Origin: Pseudomonas nitroreducens NBRC 12694
Lineage (GTDB): Bacteria > Pseudomonadota > Gammaproteobacteria > Pseudomonadales > Pseudomonadaceae
Direction of reading: 5' to 3'
Assembly (NCBI RefSeq): GCF_002091755.1
Contig: NZ_BDAI01000001.1
Span: 558,001 to 622,000 of the forward strand
DNA length: 64,000 bases
The notes beneath the pieces were generated by a model. It was not told the origin of the DNA. It made no database searches and worked only from the letters and a program-made list of their open reading frames with translations. Position 1 is the stretch's first letter. Each line of letters opens with the position of its first letter. Positions 8,368 through 16,778 of this stretch are shown here, piece by piece. The position numbers and the translations under genes are program-made.

Positions 8368-8898
8368 ATGCCGCGCCGAATCTTCAAGCGCTACATGCCG
8401 GATCCGGAGAGCATCAGGAACCACAAGGGCCTGCGCTTTCTCGGACCGCTGATCCAGTCGCCCAACCTCTGGCACCTGAATCGCCGCTCCGTGTCCCGCG
8501 CCATGGGCATGGGGCTGTTCGCCGCGTTCATCCCGATCCCGCTGCAGATGCTGCTGGCTGCCTCGTTGGCCGTGTGGGTACGGGCCAACCTGCCGATCTC
8601 GGTCGGGCTGGTCTGGCTGACCAACCCGATCACCATGCCGCCGGTGTTCTACTGCACCTACAAGATGGGCGCCTGGGTGATGGGCATCCCCGCGCGCGCC
8701 CTGCCCGAGCACCTGACCTGGGAATGGATCAGCGGCGAGTTGTCGCTGCTCTGGCAGCCCTTCCTGCTGGGCTCGGTGATCTGCGGCATCCTGGTCGGCC
8801 TCCTCGGTTACCTGCTCACCGAGGGGTACTGGCGCTGGTGGATCGGCCGCAGCTGGCGGCGTCGCCGGGCGCTGCGGAATCTGCAGCGCGGGCTTTAG
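8368..8898 (+). CDS. DUF2062 domain membrane protein
   Basis: 176 residues. After a basic N-terminus (MPRRIFKRYMPDPESIRNHK) come three predicted membrane segments: ALFAAFIPIPLQMLLAASLA-like around residues 50-70, the glycine/proline-rich WLTNPITMPPVFYCTYKMG, and FLLGSVICGILVGLLGYLLT. This layout is diagnostic of DUF2062, whose molecular role is not established. It is divergent from comEC, with a 147-base gap holding both promoters. Confidence 0.88.
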   Translation: MPRRIFKRYMPDPESIRNHKGLRFLGPLIQSPNLWHLNRRSVSRAMGMGLFAAFIPIPLQMLLAASLAVWVRANLPISVGLVWLTNPITMPPVFYCTYKMGAWVMGIPARALPEHLTWEWISGELSLLWQPFLLGSVICGILVGLLGYLLTEGYWRWWIGRSWRRRRALRNLQRGL

Positions 8899-8908
8899 GC
8901 ACTTCCTT

Positions 8909-8986
8909 GCAGGAGCGAGCCTGCTCGCGAACCGCCAAGCCCCCGGAGCCGTGGACAGGTTTGTTCGCGAGCAAGCTCGCTCCTGC
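8909..8986. repeat. Inverted pair of REP sequences (REPIN)
   Basis: Two 24-base arms, GCAGGAGCGAGCCTGCTCGCGAAC (8909-8932, first 20 shown by its core GGAGCGAGCCTGCTCGCG) and its reverse complement at 8963-8986, differ at one position and are separated by 30 bases. This is the classic paired-REP layout mobilised by RAYT transposases; no RAYT gene is in the window. Confidence 0.88.
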
Positions 8987-9004
8987 TGGGTGATCCCTGA
9001 AACG

Positions 9005-9032
9005 AAAAAGCCGCCCCGAGGGGCGGCTTTTT
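9005..9032. terminator. Bidirectional terminator between DUF2062 gene and lolE
   Basis: AAAAAGCCGCCCC-GA-GGGGCGGCTTTTT is a perfect hairpin with A and T flanks, 15 bases beyond the lolE stop on the minus strand; it can also stop the plus-strand transcript. Confidence 0.9.
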
Positions 9033-9046
9033 CGTGGGCCGATGAA

Positions 9047-10294
9047 TCACTCGTAACGCAGCGATTCCGCCGGCTGGGTCGAGGCCGCGCGCCAGGCCGG
9101 GTACAGCGTGGCGAGGAAGCTCATCGACAGCGCGGCGACGCAGATCAGGACGATATCGCTGATCTGCGGGTCGGACGGCAGGTAGTTGATGAAGTAGATG
9201 TCCGAATTGAACACGTGGGTGCCGGCGATGCGCTCCAGGGTCGAGACGATGGCGGTGACGTTGTACGCCGCCAGCACGCCCAGCACGCAGCCGATGACGG
9301 TGCCGATCAGGCCGATCACCGTGCCCTGCACCATGAAGATCGCCATGATCTGCTTCGGCGTGGCGCCCAGGGTGCGCAGGATGGCGATATCCGCGCGCTT
9401 GTCGGCCACCACCATGATCAGTGTGGCGATGATGTTGAAGGCGGCGACCGCAACGATCAGCAACAGCAGTAGGCCGATCATGGTCTTTTCCATCTTCATC
9501 GCGCTGAACAGGCTGCCCTGGGTGTGGGTCCAGTCCACCGAGCGGTAGCCGTCGCCCAGTTGCTTGGCGATGGTCGCACCGACTTCCGGCGCCTGGAACA
9601 GGTCTTTCAGGGCGATGCGCACGCTCTGTACCTGGCCCGGTTGCCAGCGCAGCAGGCTGGCGGCGTCGTCCACATGGATCAGCGCCAGGGTGCTGTCCAA
9701 CTCGGCGCCGACCTTGAAGATACCGACCACGTTCAGGCGCTGCATGCGCGGGGTGATTCCGCCGGGCGCCGTGCTCGGCTCCGGCACGATCAGCAGCAGG
9801 CTGTCGCCGACATTGACGTGGAAGCGCCGCGCGGTGATCTCGCCGATGACCACACCGAACTCGGTAGCCTTGAGGTCGTCCAGGCTGCCTCGAACCATGT
9901 GCTGGCCGATGATCGACACCTGGGTTTCCAGCGCCGGGTCGACGCCGTCCACCTCGATGGGCTGCATCATCCCCTTATAGGAGAGCATGCCGTCGACCTC
10001 GGTGTAGGGCACCGCGCCGACGATCTTCGGGTTCTGCTTCGCCACCTCGGCCACATGCTGCCAGTCATCCAGCGGACCGCTGGTCTTCTGCAACACGGCG
10101 TGGGGGACCATGCCGAGGATCCGCGAGCGCATTTCCTTCTGGAAGCCATTCATCACCGAGAGCACCACGATCATTGCCAGCACGCCCAGGGCGAGGCCGA
10201 TCATCGAGGTCAGGGAAATGAACGAGATGTAGTGGTTGCGTCGCTTGGCCCGGGTGTAGCGGGTGCCGATGAAGACGGACAGGGGTCTGAACAT
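9047..10294 (-). CDS. lolE: Lipoprotein-releasing ABC transporter permease LolE
   Basis: 415 residues with the LolC/E architecture: an N-terminal membrane helix (SMIGLALGVLAMIVVLSVM, about residues 31-49), a large periplasmic MacB-like domain to about residue 265, then three C-terminal helices including an FtsX block (LLLLLIVAVAAFNIIATLIM). With LolD it extracts outer-membrane lipoproteins and hands them to LolA. It is the third gene of lolC-lolD-lolE and starts 11 bases after lolD. LolC versus LolE is assigned by gene order; the two proteins are close paralogues. Confidence 0.93.
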   Translation of the reverse strand: MFRPLSVFIGTRYTRAKRRNHYISFISLTSMIGLALGVLAMIVVLSVMNGFQKEMRSRILGMVPHAVLQKTSGPLDDWQHVAEVAKQNPKIVGAVPYTEVDGMLSYKGMMQPIEVDGVDPALETQVSIIGQHMVRGSLDDLKATEFGVVIGEITARRFHVNVGDSLLLIVPEPSTAPGGITPRMQRLNVVGIFKVGAELDSTLALIHVDDAASLLRWQPGQVQSVRIALKDLFQAPEVGATIAKQLGDGYRSVDWTHTQGSLFSAMKMEKTMIGLLLLLIVAVAAFNIIATLIMVVADKRADIAILRTLGATPKQIMAIFMVQGTVIGLIGTVIGCVLGVLAAYNVTAIVSTLERIAGTHVFNSDIYFINYLPSDPQISDIVLICVAALSMSFLATLYPAWRAASTQPAESLRYE

Positions 10295-10305
10295 TCCGGT
10301 ATCCC

Positions 10306-10995
10306 TCAGGCGGCGACCAGCCGGCCCTCCTCCAGGCGCAGCACACGGTCCATCTGCTGGGCGAGGTGGGTGTCGTGGGTCACCACCAGGAAGGCGGTGC
10401 GCAGGGACTGCGACAGCTCCAGCATCAGCTCCTGGATACCGTGGGCGGTGTGCTGGTCGAGGTTGCCGGTAGGCTCGTCGAGCAGCACCAGCTTGGGCGT
10501 GTTCACCAGGGCGCGGGCGATGGCCACGCGCTGGCGCTCGCCGCCGGACAGCTCGGACGGTTTGTGGCTCAGGCGATGCCCCAGGCCCACGCGTTCCAGC
10601 AACGCCGTGGCGCGCTGACGCGCCTCGGGGATCGGCGTCTTGCCGATCAGCAGCGGCATGCAGACGTTCTCCAGCGCGGTGAACTCCGGCAGCAGGTGGT
10701 GGAACTGGTAGACGAAGCCCAGCGCGCGATTGCGCAGCAGGCCGCGCTGCTTCTCGTTGAGCGCCGACAGCTGTTCGCCGGCCAGCCAGACGCTGCCGGT
10801 GCTGGGCGTATCGAGGCCGCCGAGCATGTTCAGCAGGGTACTCTTGCCCGAGCCGGAGCTGCCGACGATGGCCACGCGCTCGCCGGGCAGCAGTTCCAGT
10901 TGCACGTTGGACAGCACTTCGACCGACTGCGGGCCTTCCTCGTAACGCTTGCCGAGGTCGCGGCAGCTCAGGACGGCCTGATCGTTGTTACTCAT
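10306..10995 (-). CDS. lolD: Lipoprotein-releasing ABC transporter ATPase LolD
   Basis: A 229-residue ABC ATPase. Walker A is GSSGSGKST near residue 43, the signature is LSGGERQRVAIARAL near residue 148, and Walker B is LVLLDEPTGNLD. It powers LolC/LolE in releasing lipoproteins from the inner membrane. The start at ATG 10995 (MSNNDQAVLSCRDLGK) overlaps the end of lolC by eight bases, and the upstream extension has no conserved sequence. Its place between two permease genes makes the LolD assignment firm. Confidence 0.96.
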   Translation of the reverse strand: MSNNDQAVLSCRDLGKRYEEGPQSVEVLSNVQLELLPGERVAIVGSSGSGKSTLLNMLGGLDTPSTGSVWLAGEQLSALNEKQRGLLRNRALGFVYQFHHLLPEFTALENVCMPLLIGKTPIPEARQRATALLERVGLGHRLSHKPSELSGGERQRVAIARALVNTPKLVLLDEPTGNLDQHTAHGIQELMLELSQSLRTAFLVVTHDTHLAQQMDRVLRLEEGRLVAA

Positions 10996-12241
10996 AACGC
11001 AATGCCTCCGCGGGCTGGGTGCGCGCCGCACGCCAGGCCGGATACAGGGTGGCGAAGAAACTCAGGATCAACGCGGCGCTGCACACCAGGATCACGTCCT
11101 CGCTCATCAGTTGCGAGGGCAGGTAATCGATGAAATACACGTCCGCGTTGAGGAATTTGTGGCCCAGCAGCCGCTCCAGCAGAGCGATGGCCGAGCTGAC
11201 GTTGAGCGCCGCGAGGATGCCCAGCACGCCGCCGATGAAGGTGCCGATGACGCCGATCACCGTGCCCTGGACCATGAAGGTCGCCATGATCTGCCCCGGC
11301 GTGGCGCCCAGGGTGCGCAGGATGGCGATGTCGGCCTTCTTGTCGGTGACGACCATCACCAGGGTGGAAATGATGTTGAACGCGGCGACCGCGACGATCA
11401 GCAGTAACAAGAGGCCGATCATCGACTTCTCCATGCGGATGGCCTGGTACAGGTTGCCGTGGCTGCGGGTCCAGTCGCGGGCGAAGTAGTCGTTGCCCTT
11501 CAGGGTGCGGGCGATTTCCCAGGCGGTGCGCGGCGCCTGGAACAGGTCGTCGAGCTTCAGGCGCAGGCCTTCGACCTGGCCTTCCTTGAGGCGGCGCATG
11601 CGCGCCGCGTCGTCGATGTGGACCATGGCGACGTAGCCGTCCAGCTCGCCGGCGCCGACGTGGAAGGTGCCAACCACGGTGAAGCGCTTCATGCGCGGGA
11701 ACATGCCTGCCGGCGTGACCGAGACTTCCGGAGCGATGAAGGTGACCTTGTCGCCCAGTTTCACGCCGAGGTTCTTCGCCGCCTTGTCGCCGATCAGGAT
11801 GCCGAACTCGCCGGGTTTGAGGCTCTGCAGCGACCCTTCCTGGAAGAACTGGTCGATGATCGAAACCTTGCTCTCCTCGTTCGGGTCGACGGCGTTGATC
11901 AGCACCTTCTGCACCGTGCCGCCCGAGCTGAGCAGGCCCTGCATCTGGATGAAGGGCGCGACTTCCAGCACGTTGGGGTGCTGCGTCTTGATCTGCCCGG
12001 CGATGCCTTGCCAGTCGGAAATCGGCTGGTAGGACTCGACCGTGGCGTGGGGCACCATGCCCAGCACGCGGGTACGCATCTCGTGGTCGAAGCCGTTCAT
12101 CACGGAAAGCACCACGATCATCACCACCACGCCCAGCGCGAGGCCGATCATGGAGGTGAGCGAAATGAAGGATACGAAGTGGCTGCGGCGTTTGGCGCGT
12201 GTGTAGCGCGTTCCGATGTAGACGGAAAGTGGTCTGAACAT
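10988..12241 (-). CDS. lolC: Lipoprotein-releasing ABC transporter permease LolC
   Basis: A 417-residue inner-membrane permease with one N-terminal helix, a periplasmic domain and three C-terminal helices, nearly collinear with LolE. The first 60 residues of the two are almost the same (MFRPLSVxIGTRYTRAKRR... then FISLTSMIGLALGV). First gene of the lolCDE operon. In E. coli the LolC periplasmic domain recruits LolA. The start codon ATG at 12241 is shared in position with the paralogue; the ribosome site is weak. Confidence 0.94.
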   Translation of the reverse strand: MFRPLSVYIGTRYTRAKRRSHFVSFISLTSMIGLALGVVVMIVVLSVMNGFDHEMRTRVLGMVPHATVESYQPISDWQGIAGQIKTQHPNVLEVAPFIQMQGLLSSGGTVQKVLINAVDPNEESKVSIIDQFFQEGSLQSLKPGEFGILIGDKAAKNLGVKLGDKVTFIAPEVSVTPAGMFPRMKRFTVVGTFHVGAGELDGYVAMVHIDDAARMRRLKEGQVEGLRLKLDDLFQAPRTAWEIARTLKGNDYFARDWTRSHGNLYQAIRMEKSMIGLLLLLIVAVAAFNIISTLVMVVTDKKADIAILRTLGATPGQIMATFMVQGTVIGVIGTFIGGVLGILAALNVSSAIALLERLLGHKFLNADVYFIDYLPSQLMSEDVILVCSAALILSFFATLYPAWRAARTQPAEALRYE

Positions 12242-12365
12242 GAGGGGCCGATTGAGAAGATGAAGAGTGCGTCGAGCGTCAGATCCTTCTGGCGTGCGAC
12301 TTCCGTGTGGCGAGGCCGGGCAGGCGGCTTTACACTCAGACCATCACTGCCGCCGTGGGTTCGCC

Positions 12366-12941
12366 ATGTCCACTCCAGACGCGGATAACCGCCGCGAATA
12401 CTATCGTATTGAAGATACGCTCGCATTGGAATTTCGCCCGCTGCGCGAGGACGAAATCCAGTCGCAAGAAGTGCTTCAGGATGATTCCGCGCTGTTCAAT
12501 CTGCTCAGCGACCTGCACCTGGCCGACTTCGAGTCGCAGCACCTGCTGCGTCATATTCACGATCGCGACCGCCCCCTGGCCAGCTATCTCAAGGTGATGA
12601 ACAAGCGCATCGACCTGATCGCCCAGGCGCTCACCCAGAGCCTGCTCAGCGAGATCGGCCCGGCGCGCCGGGTGACGCTGTCCGAAGGCGGCATCAACTT
12701 CCGCGATGCCCAGCCGCTCCCGGTCGGCCAGGACCTGGCGCTGAAGATCGTCCTGCTACCCCACGGCCTGGGCCTGCTGCTGCGCGCGAAGGTCACCCAC
12801 TGCCAACAGCAAGCCGAGGGCGACTACGAGATCGGCACCGAATTCGAGATGCTCGGCGACGCCCCGCGTCAGCTGCTGGCTCGTCACATCCTCCAGCGCC
12901 AGGCACTGGAGCGCCGGCAGGCCAAGGCCCGCGAAGAATGA
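12366..12941 (+). CDS. PilZ-like domain protein (possible c-di-GMP receptor)
   Basis: 191 residues starting MSTPDADNRREYYRIEDTLAL. The RxxxR half of the PilZ c-di-GMP site is present in RREYYR (residues 9-14). The second half, normally D/N-x-S-x-x-G, reads TLSEGG near residue 102, with Thr in place of the acidic or amide residue. A helical region separates the two motifs. The start at ATG 12366 matches the beginning of the conserved domain. It overlaps the next gene by four bases and heads a three-gene translationally coupled unit. c-di-GMP binding is plausible but not shown. Confidence 0.82.
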   Translation: MSTPDADNRREYYRIEDTLALEFRPLREDEIQSQEVLQDDSALFNLLSDLHLADFESQHLLRHIHDRDRPLASYLKVMNKRIDLIAQALTQSLLSEIGPARRVTLSEGGINFRDAQPLPVGQDLALKIVLLPHGLGLLLRAKVTHCQQQAEGDYEIGTEFEMLGDAPRQLLARHILQRQALERRQAKAREE

Positions 12942-13270
12942 ACAAACGCATCTGCTTGCGCCACCTGCTGCTCCTGTTGAGCCTTGTCACCCCGCTGCCA
13001 CTGCCGGCCGATATCCTCTCGATACCCGTGGGTGACCAGGGCGATCCGCATATCGTGCTGCCGAACCGCGGCGACAGCCAGAAGGCCGTGCTGGAACGCT
13101 TCGGCTTGCCGGACGAGGAACACCCGGCAGTGGGCAAGCCACCGATCACCCGCTGGGACTACCGCGAATTCAGCGTCTATTTCGAGAGCGGGGTGGTGGT
13201 CGATGCTGTCCGCCAGCACCGCTCGCAGTACCTCAAGGACCTTTCACCGACTCCCAAGGAGCCCCAGTGA
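12938..13270 (+). CDS. Small secreted hypothetical protein
   Basis: 110 residues with an N-terminal signal-like segment (MNKRICLRHLLLLLSLVTPL) ending near PLPADILS, so probably periplasmic. The mature part contains GDSQKAVLERFGLPDEEHPAVG and ITRWDYREFSVYFESG, which resembles short SmpA/BamE-like or phosphodiesterase-linked proteins of Pseudomonas; I cannot name a function. ATGA overlap with the PilZ gene and GTGA overlap with the glycerophosphodiesterase gene indicate co-translation of all three. Confidence 0.8.
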   Translation: MNKRICLRHLLLLLSLVTPLPLPADILSIPVGDQGDPHIVLPNRGDSQKAVLERFGLPDEEHPAVGKPPITRWDYREFSVYFESGVVVDAVRQHRSQYLKDLSPTPKEPQ

Positions 13271-13989
13271 CTCTGATCTATGGCCATCGCGGCGCCAAAG
13301 GCGAAGCACCGGAAAACACCCTGAACAGCTTCCTGCACTGCCTGGAGCACGGCGTGAAGCGCTGTGAGCTGGACCTGCACCTGTCCCGCGACGGCGAGCT
13401 GATGGTCATCCACGACCCGACGCTCAAGCGCACTACCGGTCGCCGCGGCAAGGTCTCCGAGCAACTGGCGGATGACCTGGTGACCATGGACGCCCGCGAA
13501 GGCGGCCCCGGCTGGTTGCGCCCCTGCCCTATCCCGCGCCTGGCGGAGCTGTTCGAGCGTTGCGAGTTCGAACACTGGCAGCTGGAAGTGAAAAGCGCGT
13601 CGAAGGATCGTGCCAGCCGCACGGTACAGGCCATCCACCAGTTGGTGGGCCGTTTCGGTCTGCGCGACCGGATTACCGTGACATCGAGCTCGCGCACCGT
13701 GCTGCGCGCGCTGGAGGAACTGGCGCCGGACCTGTCACGCGGGCTGGTGGCCGAATACGCCTGGCTCGACCCATTGAAGGTCGCCGCGCACTACGGCTGC
13801 GATCTGCTGGCGCTGAACTGGATGCTGTGCACCCCGGAGCGCCTGCTGAAAGCGCAGAAGCAGGGGCTGCATGTGTCGGTCTGGACGGTCAACGAGCCGG
13901 CCCTGATGCGCCGGCTCGCCGATTTTGGCGTGGATAGCCTGATCACAGACTTTCCCGGTTTGGCCACTGCCACGATCGGGAATCGCTGA
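13267..13989 (+). CDS. Glycerophosphodiester phosphodiesterase
   Basis: 240-residue GDPD-family TIM barrel. The N-terminal signature GHRGAKGEAPENTLNSF holds the catalytic His and the Arg/Glu ligands, followed by CELDLHLSRDGELMVIHDP with the metal-binding E-x-D and second catalytic His. Later motifs are QLEVKS and the C-terminal VSVWTVNEP...LITDFP. It hydrolyses glycerophosphodiesters to sn-glycerol-3-phosphate and alcohol. There is no signal peptide, so it is cytosolic (UgpQ-like). The start is GTG 13267, overlapping the previous stop. Confidence 0.94.
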   Translation: MTLIYGHRGAKGEAPENTLNSFLHCLEHGVKRCELDLHLSRDGELMVIHDPTLKRTTGRRGKVSEQLADDLVTMDAREGGPGWLRPCPIPRLAELFERCEFEHWQLEVKSASKDRASRTVQAIHQLVGRFGLRDRITVTSSSRTVLRALEELAPDLSRGLVAEYAWLDPLKVAAHYGCDLLALNWMLCTPERLLKAQKQGLHVSVWTVNEPALMRRLADFGVDSLITDFPGLATATIGNR

Positions 13990-13998
13990 GCAGGTTCC

Positions 13999-14027
13999 CC
14001 CCGACCGGCTCAGGCCGCCGGTCGGGG
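13999..14027 (+). terminator. Hairpin between the phosphodiesterase gene and sth
   Basis: CCCCGACCGG ... CCGGTCGGGG is a ten-base-pair stem ten bases after the stop. The T tract is weak (TATTTC), so termination is likely but not certain. It sits between convergent genes. Confidence 0.6.
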
Positions 14028-14031
14028 TATT

Positions 14032-15426
14032 TCAAAAAATCCGGTTCAGGCCGTCGAACGCCGCTACGCGGTAGGCTTCGGCCATGGTCGGATAGTTGAA
14101 GGTGGTGTTGACGAAATACTTCAGGGTGTTCAGCTCACCCGGCTGGTTCATGATCGCCTGGCCGATGTGGACGATCTCCGAAGCCTGGTCGCCGAAGCAA
14201 TGCACGCCGAGGATTTCCAGGGTCTCGCGGTGGAACAGAATCTTCAGCATGCCCACCGGCTCGTTGGATATCTGCGCGCGGGCCATGCCCTTGAAGAAGG
14301 CCTTGCCTACCTCGTAGGGAATCTTCGCGACCGTCAGTTCCTGCTCGTTCTTGCCGATGGAGCTGATCTCCGGAATGGTATAGATGCCGGTCGGCACGTC
14401 ATTCACGAAGCGCCAGCCATCGTGCTCGACGATGTTGCCGGCGGCGGAACGGCCCTGGTCGTAAGCGGCGCTGGCCAGGCTCGGCCAGCCGATCACGTCG
14501 CCCGCGGCATAGATGTTCGAGACCGAAGTACGGTAGTTCTCGTCCGTCTCGATCTGGCCGCGGCTGTTGACCTTGATGCCGATATTCTCCAGGCCCAGGC
14601 GATCGGTGTTGCCGGTACGGCCGTTGCACCACAGCAGGGCATCCGCCTTGATCTTCTTGCCGGACTTCAGGTGCAGGATCACCCCGTTGTCCAGGCCTTC
14701 CACGCGCTCGTATTCCTCGTTGTGACGGATCAGCACGTTGTTGTTGCGCAGGTGATAGCTCAGCGCATCGGAGATCTCGTCGTCGAGGAAGCTCAGCAAC
14801 TGGTCACGGGTGTCGATCAGGTCAACCAGCACGCCCAGGCCACTGAAGATCGAGGCGTACTCGCAGCCGATCACGCCGGCTCCGTAGATGATCAGGCGGC
14901 GCGGGGTGTGGCTCAGCGAGAGGATGGTGTCGCTGTCGTAGACGCGCGGGTGATTGAAGTTGATGTCCGACGGGCGATACGGGCGCGAACCGGTGGCGAT
15001 GACGAACTGGTCGGCCACCAGGCGCTCCACGGCGCCGCTGGGGGTGACGACTTCGACGGTGCGCTCATCGACGAAGCTGGCGGTGCCGTTGAACATGTCG
15101 ATGCGGTTGCGCGCGTAGTAGCCGGTGCGCGAGGAAACCTGCTTGGAGATCACCCGCTCGGCGCTTTTCAGTACGTCCGGGAAGGAGAACCAGCGCGGCT
15201 CGCCGATCTGGCGGAACATCGGGTTGGTGTTGAACTCGATGATCTGCTTCACCGAGTGACGCAGCGCCTTGGACGGGATGGTGCCCAGGTGCGTGCAGTT
15301 GCCGCCGACCACGCGACGGCTGTCCACCACCGCCAGCTTGCGCCCGTACTTGGAGGCGTTCATCGCCGCCCCCTCGCCTGCCGGGCCCGTGCCGAGAATC
15401 ACCACGTCGTAGTTGTAGACAGCCAT
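14032..15426 (-). CDS. sth: Soluble pyridine nucleotide transhydrogenase (Si-specific)
   Basis: 464-residue flavoprotein moving hydride between NADPH and NAD+ in the cytosol. It begins MAVYNYDVVILGTGPAGEGA with the FAD-binding GxGxxG. The site where related disulfide reductases have a redox CxxxxC reads VVGGNCTHLGTIPSKALR, where the second cysteine is Thr, as in Sth. The NAD(P) motif is IYGAGVIGCEYASIFSGLG near residue 180, and the dimerisation domain contains FNYPTMAEAYRVAAFDGLNR. The start at ATG 15426 has an AGGAG site; the longer upstream frame is not conserved. Confidence 0.96.
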   Translation of the reverse strand: MAVYNYDVVILGTGPAGEGAAMNASKYGRKLAVVDSRRVVGGNCTHLGTIPSKALRHSVKQIIEFNTNPMFRQIGEPRWFSFPDVLKSAERVISKQVSSRTGYYARNRIDMFNGTASFVDERTVEVVTPSGAVERLVADQFVIATGSRPYRPSDINFNHPRVYDSDTILSLSHTPRRLIIYGAGVIGCEYASIFSGLGVLVDLIDTRDQLLSFLDDEISDALSYHLRNNNVLIRHNEEYERVEGLDNGVILHLKSGKKIKADALLWCNGRTGNTDRLGLENIGIKVNSRGQIETDENYRTSVSNIYAAGDVIGWPSLASAAYDQGRSAAGNIVEHDGWRFVNDVPTGIYTIPEISSIGKNEQELTVAKIPYEVGKAFFKGMARAQISNEPVGMLKILFHRETLEILGVHCFGDQASEIVHIGQAIMNQPGELNTLKYFVNTTFNYPTMAEAYRVAAFDGLNRIF

Positions 15427-15637
15427 GCGTACTCCTTCAGAACAGGCCGGGGCGCCCGCTTGGCGCTCCCGGCGAAGCCCCGGCACCACATGCGCCGAGG
15501 CGGATCGAAATCATTGGCGCAGCTTAGCCCTGCGGCAAAAGGCTGCACATTAGCGGTTGGTCGGCAGGTAGGCGAATTTTGCCGCCACTACAAGCCGTGC
15601 CCCTCACTGCGGGCCGCCATCATGCCCGCCGAAGCTT

Positions 15638-16657
15638 TCATTCAGGCGACGGGAACAGCGCTTCGAAGCGCGGCGTCGCGCGGGTCACGAAACCTTCGCC
15701 CTGGCGCACGATGAAGAAAGCTGCCAGCCCGTTGCGCTCGGCAAAGGTATAGCCGTCCTCCGGCCCCAGCACCATCAGCAGGGTCGACAGGCCATCGGCA
15801 CGCAAGGCCTGGGCTTCCGCCACGGTCACCGACGCCAGCGCATGCCGGACCGGCGCGCCAGTGCGCGGGTCGAAGGTGTGCGAATAGCGCTGCCCACCTT
15901 CCTCGAAATAGTTGCGGTAGTCGCCCGAGGTGGACAGGCCGAAACCGTCCAGCGCCACCGAGCGCTCCACCTGCCGCTCGCGCTCGCCGCTGGGCACTTC
16001 CAGGGCAATGCGCCAGGGCGTGCCATCGGGCTTGTGGCCCACGGCCTTGAGCTCGCCGGTGATTTCCACCAGGTAATCCGTCAGGCCCAACTCCATCAGC
16101 CGTGCACTGACCTGATCCACCGCGTAACCGGCGACGATGCTGTCGAAGTCCAGCTGCGCGTCGACGTCCTTGCACAGCTGCTCGCCTTGCAGGCGCAGAT
16201 GCTGATGGCCAACACGGGCGCGTTCACGCTGCAGATCGGCCGGCGCCGGTACCTGCTCGCGACGCGACTGCGGGCCGAAGCCCCACAGGTTCATCAGCGG
16301 CTCGACGCTCAGGTCGAAGGCACCTCCGCTCTGCTGCGACAATTCCTCGCCATAGCGCCAGAGCTTGAGCATGTCCGCCGGCAACGCCATGCAGGCGCCG
16401 GCCGGCAGCGCATTAAAACGGGAGACCACGGAATCGTCGCGGTAGGTCGAGAACTGCTCGTCGAGGCTGGCCAGAATCGTATCGACCTCCGCCTTGAGCT
16501 TCGCAGCGTCCGGCGCCTTGCCGGTCGGCACGTATTGCACCGTGTAGCTGCTGCCCATGGTCGGGCCACCGAAGCGTTCGATGGACTGCCCGCAGCCAGT
16601 CAAGGTCGCGACCAGTAGCACGATCAACAGGCTTGCACGGGACAAGGTCTTCTCCAT
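15638..16657 (-). CDS. apbE: FAD:protein FMN transferase ApbE (lipoprotein)
   Basis: 339 residues. A signal peptide ends in the lipobox LTGC at about residues 19-22, so the mature protein is membrane anchored. Conserved ApbE motifs are GGPTMGSSYTVQYV, LDFDSIVAGYAVDQV, GLTDYLVEITGELKAVG and the C-terminal YSHTFDPRTGAPV...SVTVAEAQALRADGLST. ApbE attaches FMN to Thr/Ser of NqrB/NqrC, RnfG/RnfD and relatives. In P. aeruginosa it is followed by the nqr operon, but here aroP is the neighbour. No clear ribosome site; a TAGAAT -10-like element lies at 16684-16689 on this strand. Confidence 0.94.
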   Translation of the reverse strand: MEKTLSRASLLIVLLVATLTGCGQSIERFGGPTMGSSYTVQYVPTGKAPDAAKLKAEVDTILASLDEQFSTYRDDSVVSRFNALPAGACMALPADMLKLWRYGEELSQQSGGAFDLSVEPLMNLWGFGPQSRREQVPAPADLQRERARVGHQHLRLQGEQLCKDVDAQLDFDSIVAGYAVDQVSARLMELGLTDYLVEITGELKAVGHKPDGTPWRIALEVPSGERERQVERSVALDGFGLSTSGDYRNYFEEGGQRYSHTFDPRTGAPVRHALASVTVAEAQALRADGLSTLLMVLGPEDGYTFAERNGLAAFFIVRQGEGFVTRATPRFEALFPSPE

Positions 16658-16743
16658 CAGCCGGCAGGCGCGCGGCGCCGGGCATTCTACCGCAAGCACC
16701 CCGCTGCACTGTTTCCGCTGTGACAAAGGTGCATTACCAAAAG

Positions 16744-16768
16744 AAAACGGGAGCCGAAGCTCCCGTTT
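16744..16768 (-). terminator. Terminator of aroP
   Basis: AAACGGGAGC-CGAA-GCTCCCGTTT hairpin ten bases beyond the aroP stop. On the minus strand it is followed by TTTTCTTTT. It separates aroP from apbE. Confidence 0.88.
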
Positions 16769-16778
16769 CCCGACCGGC

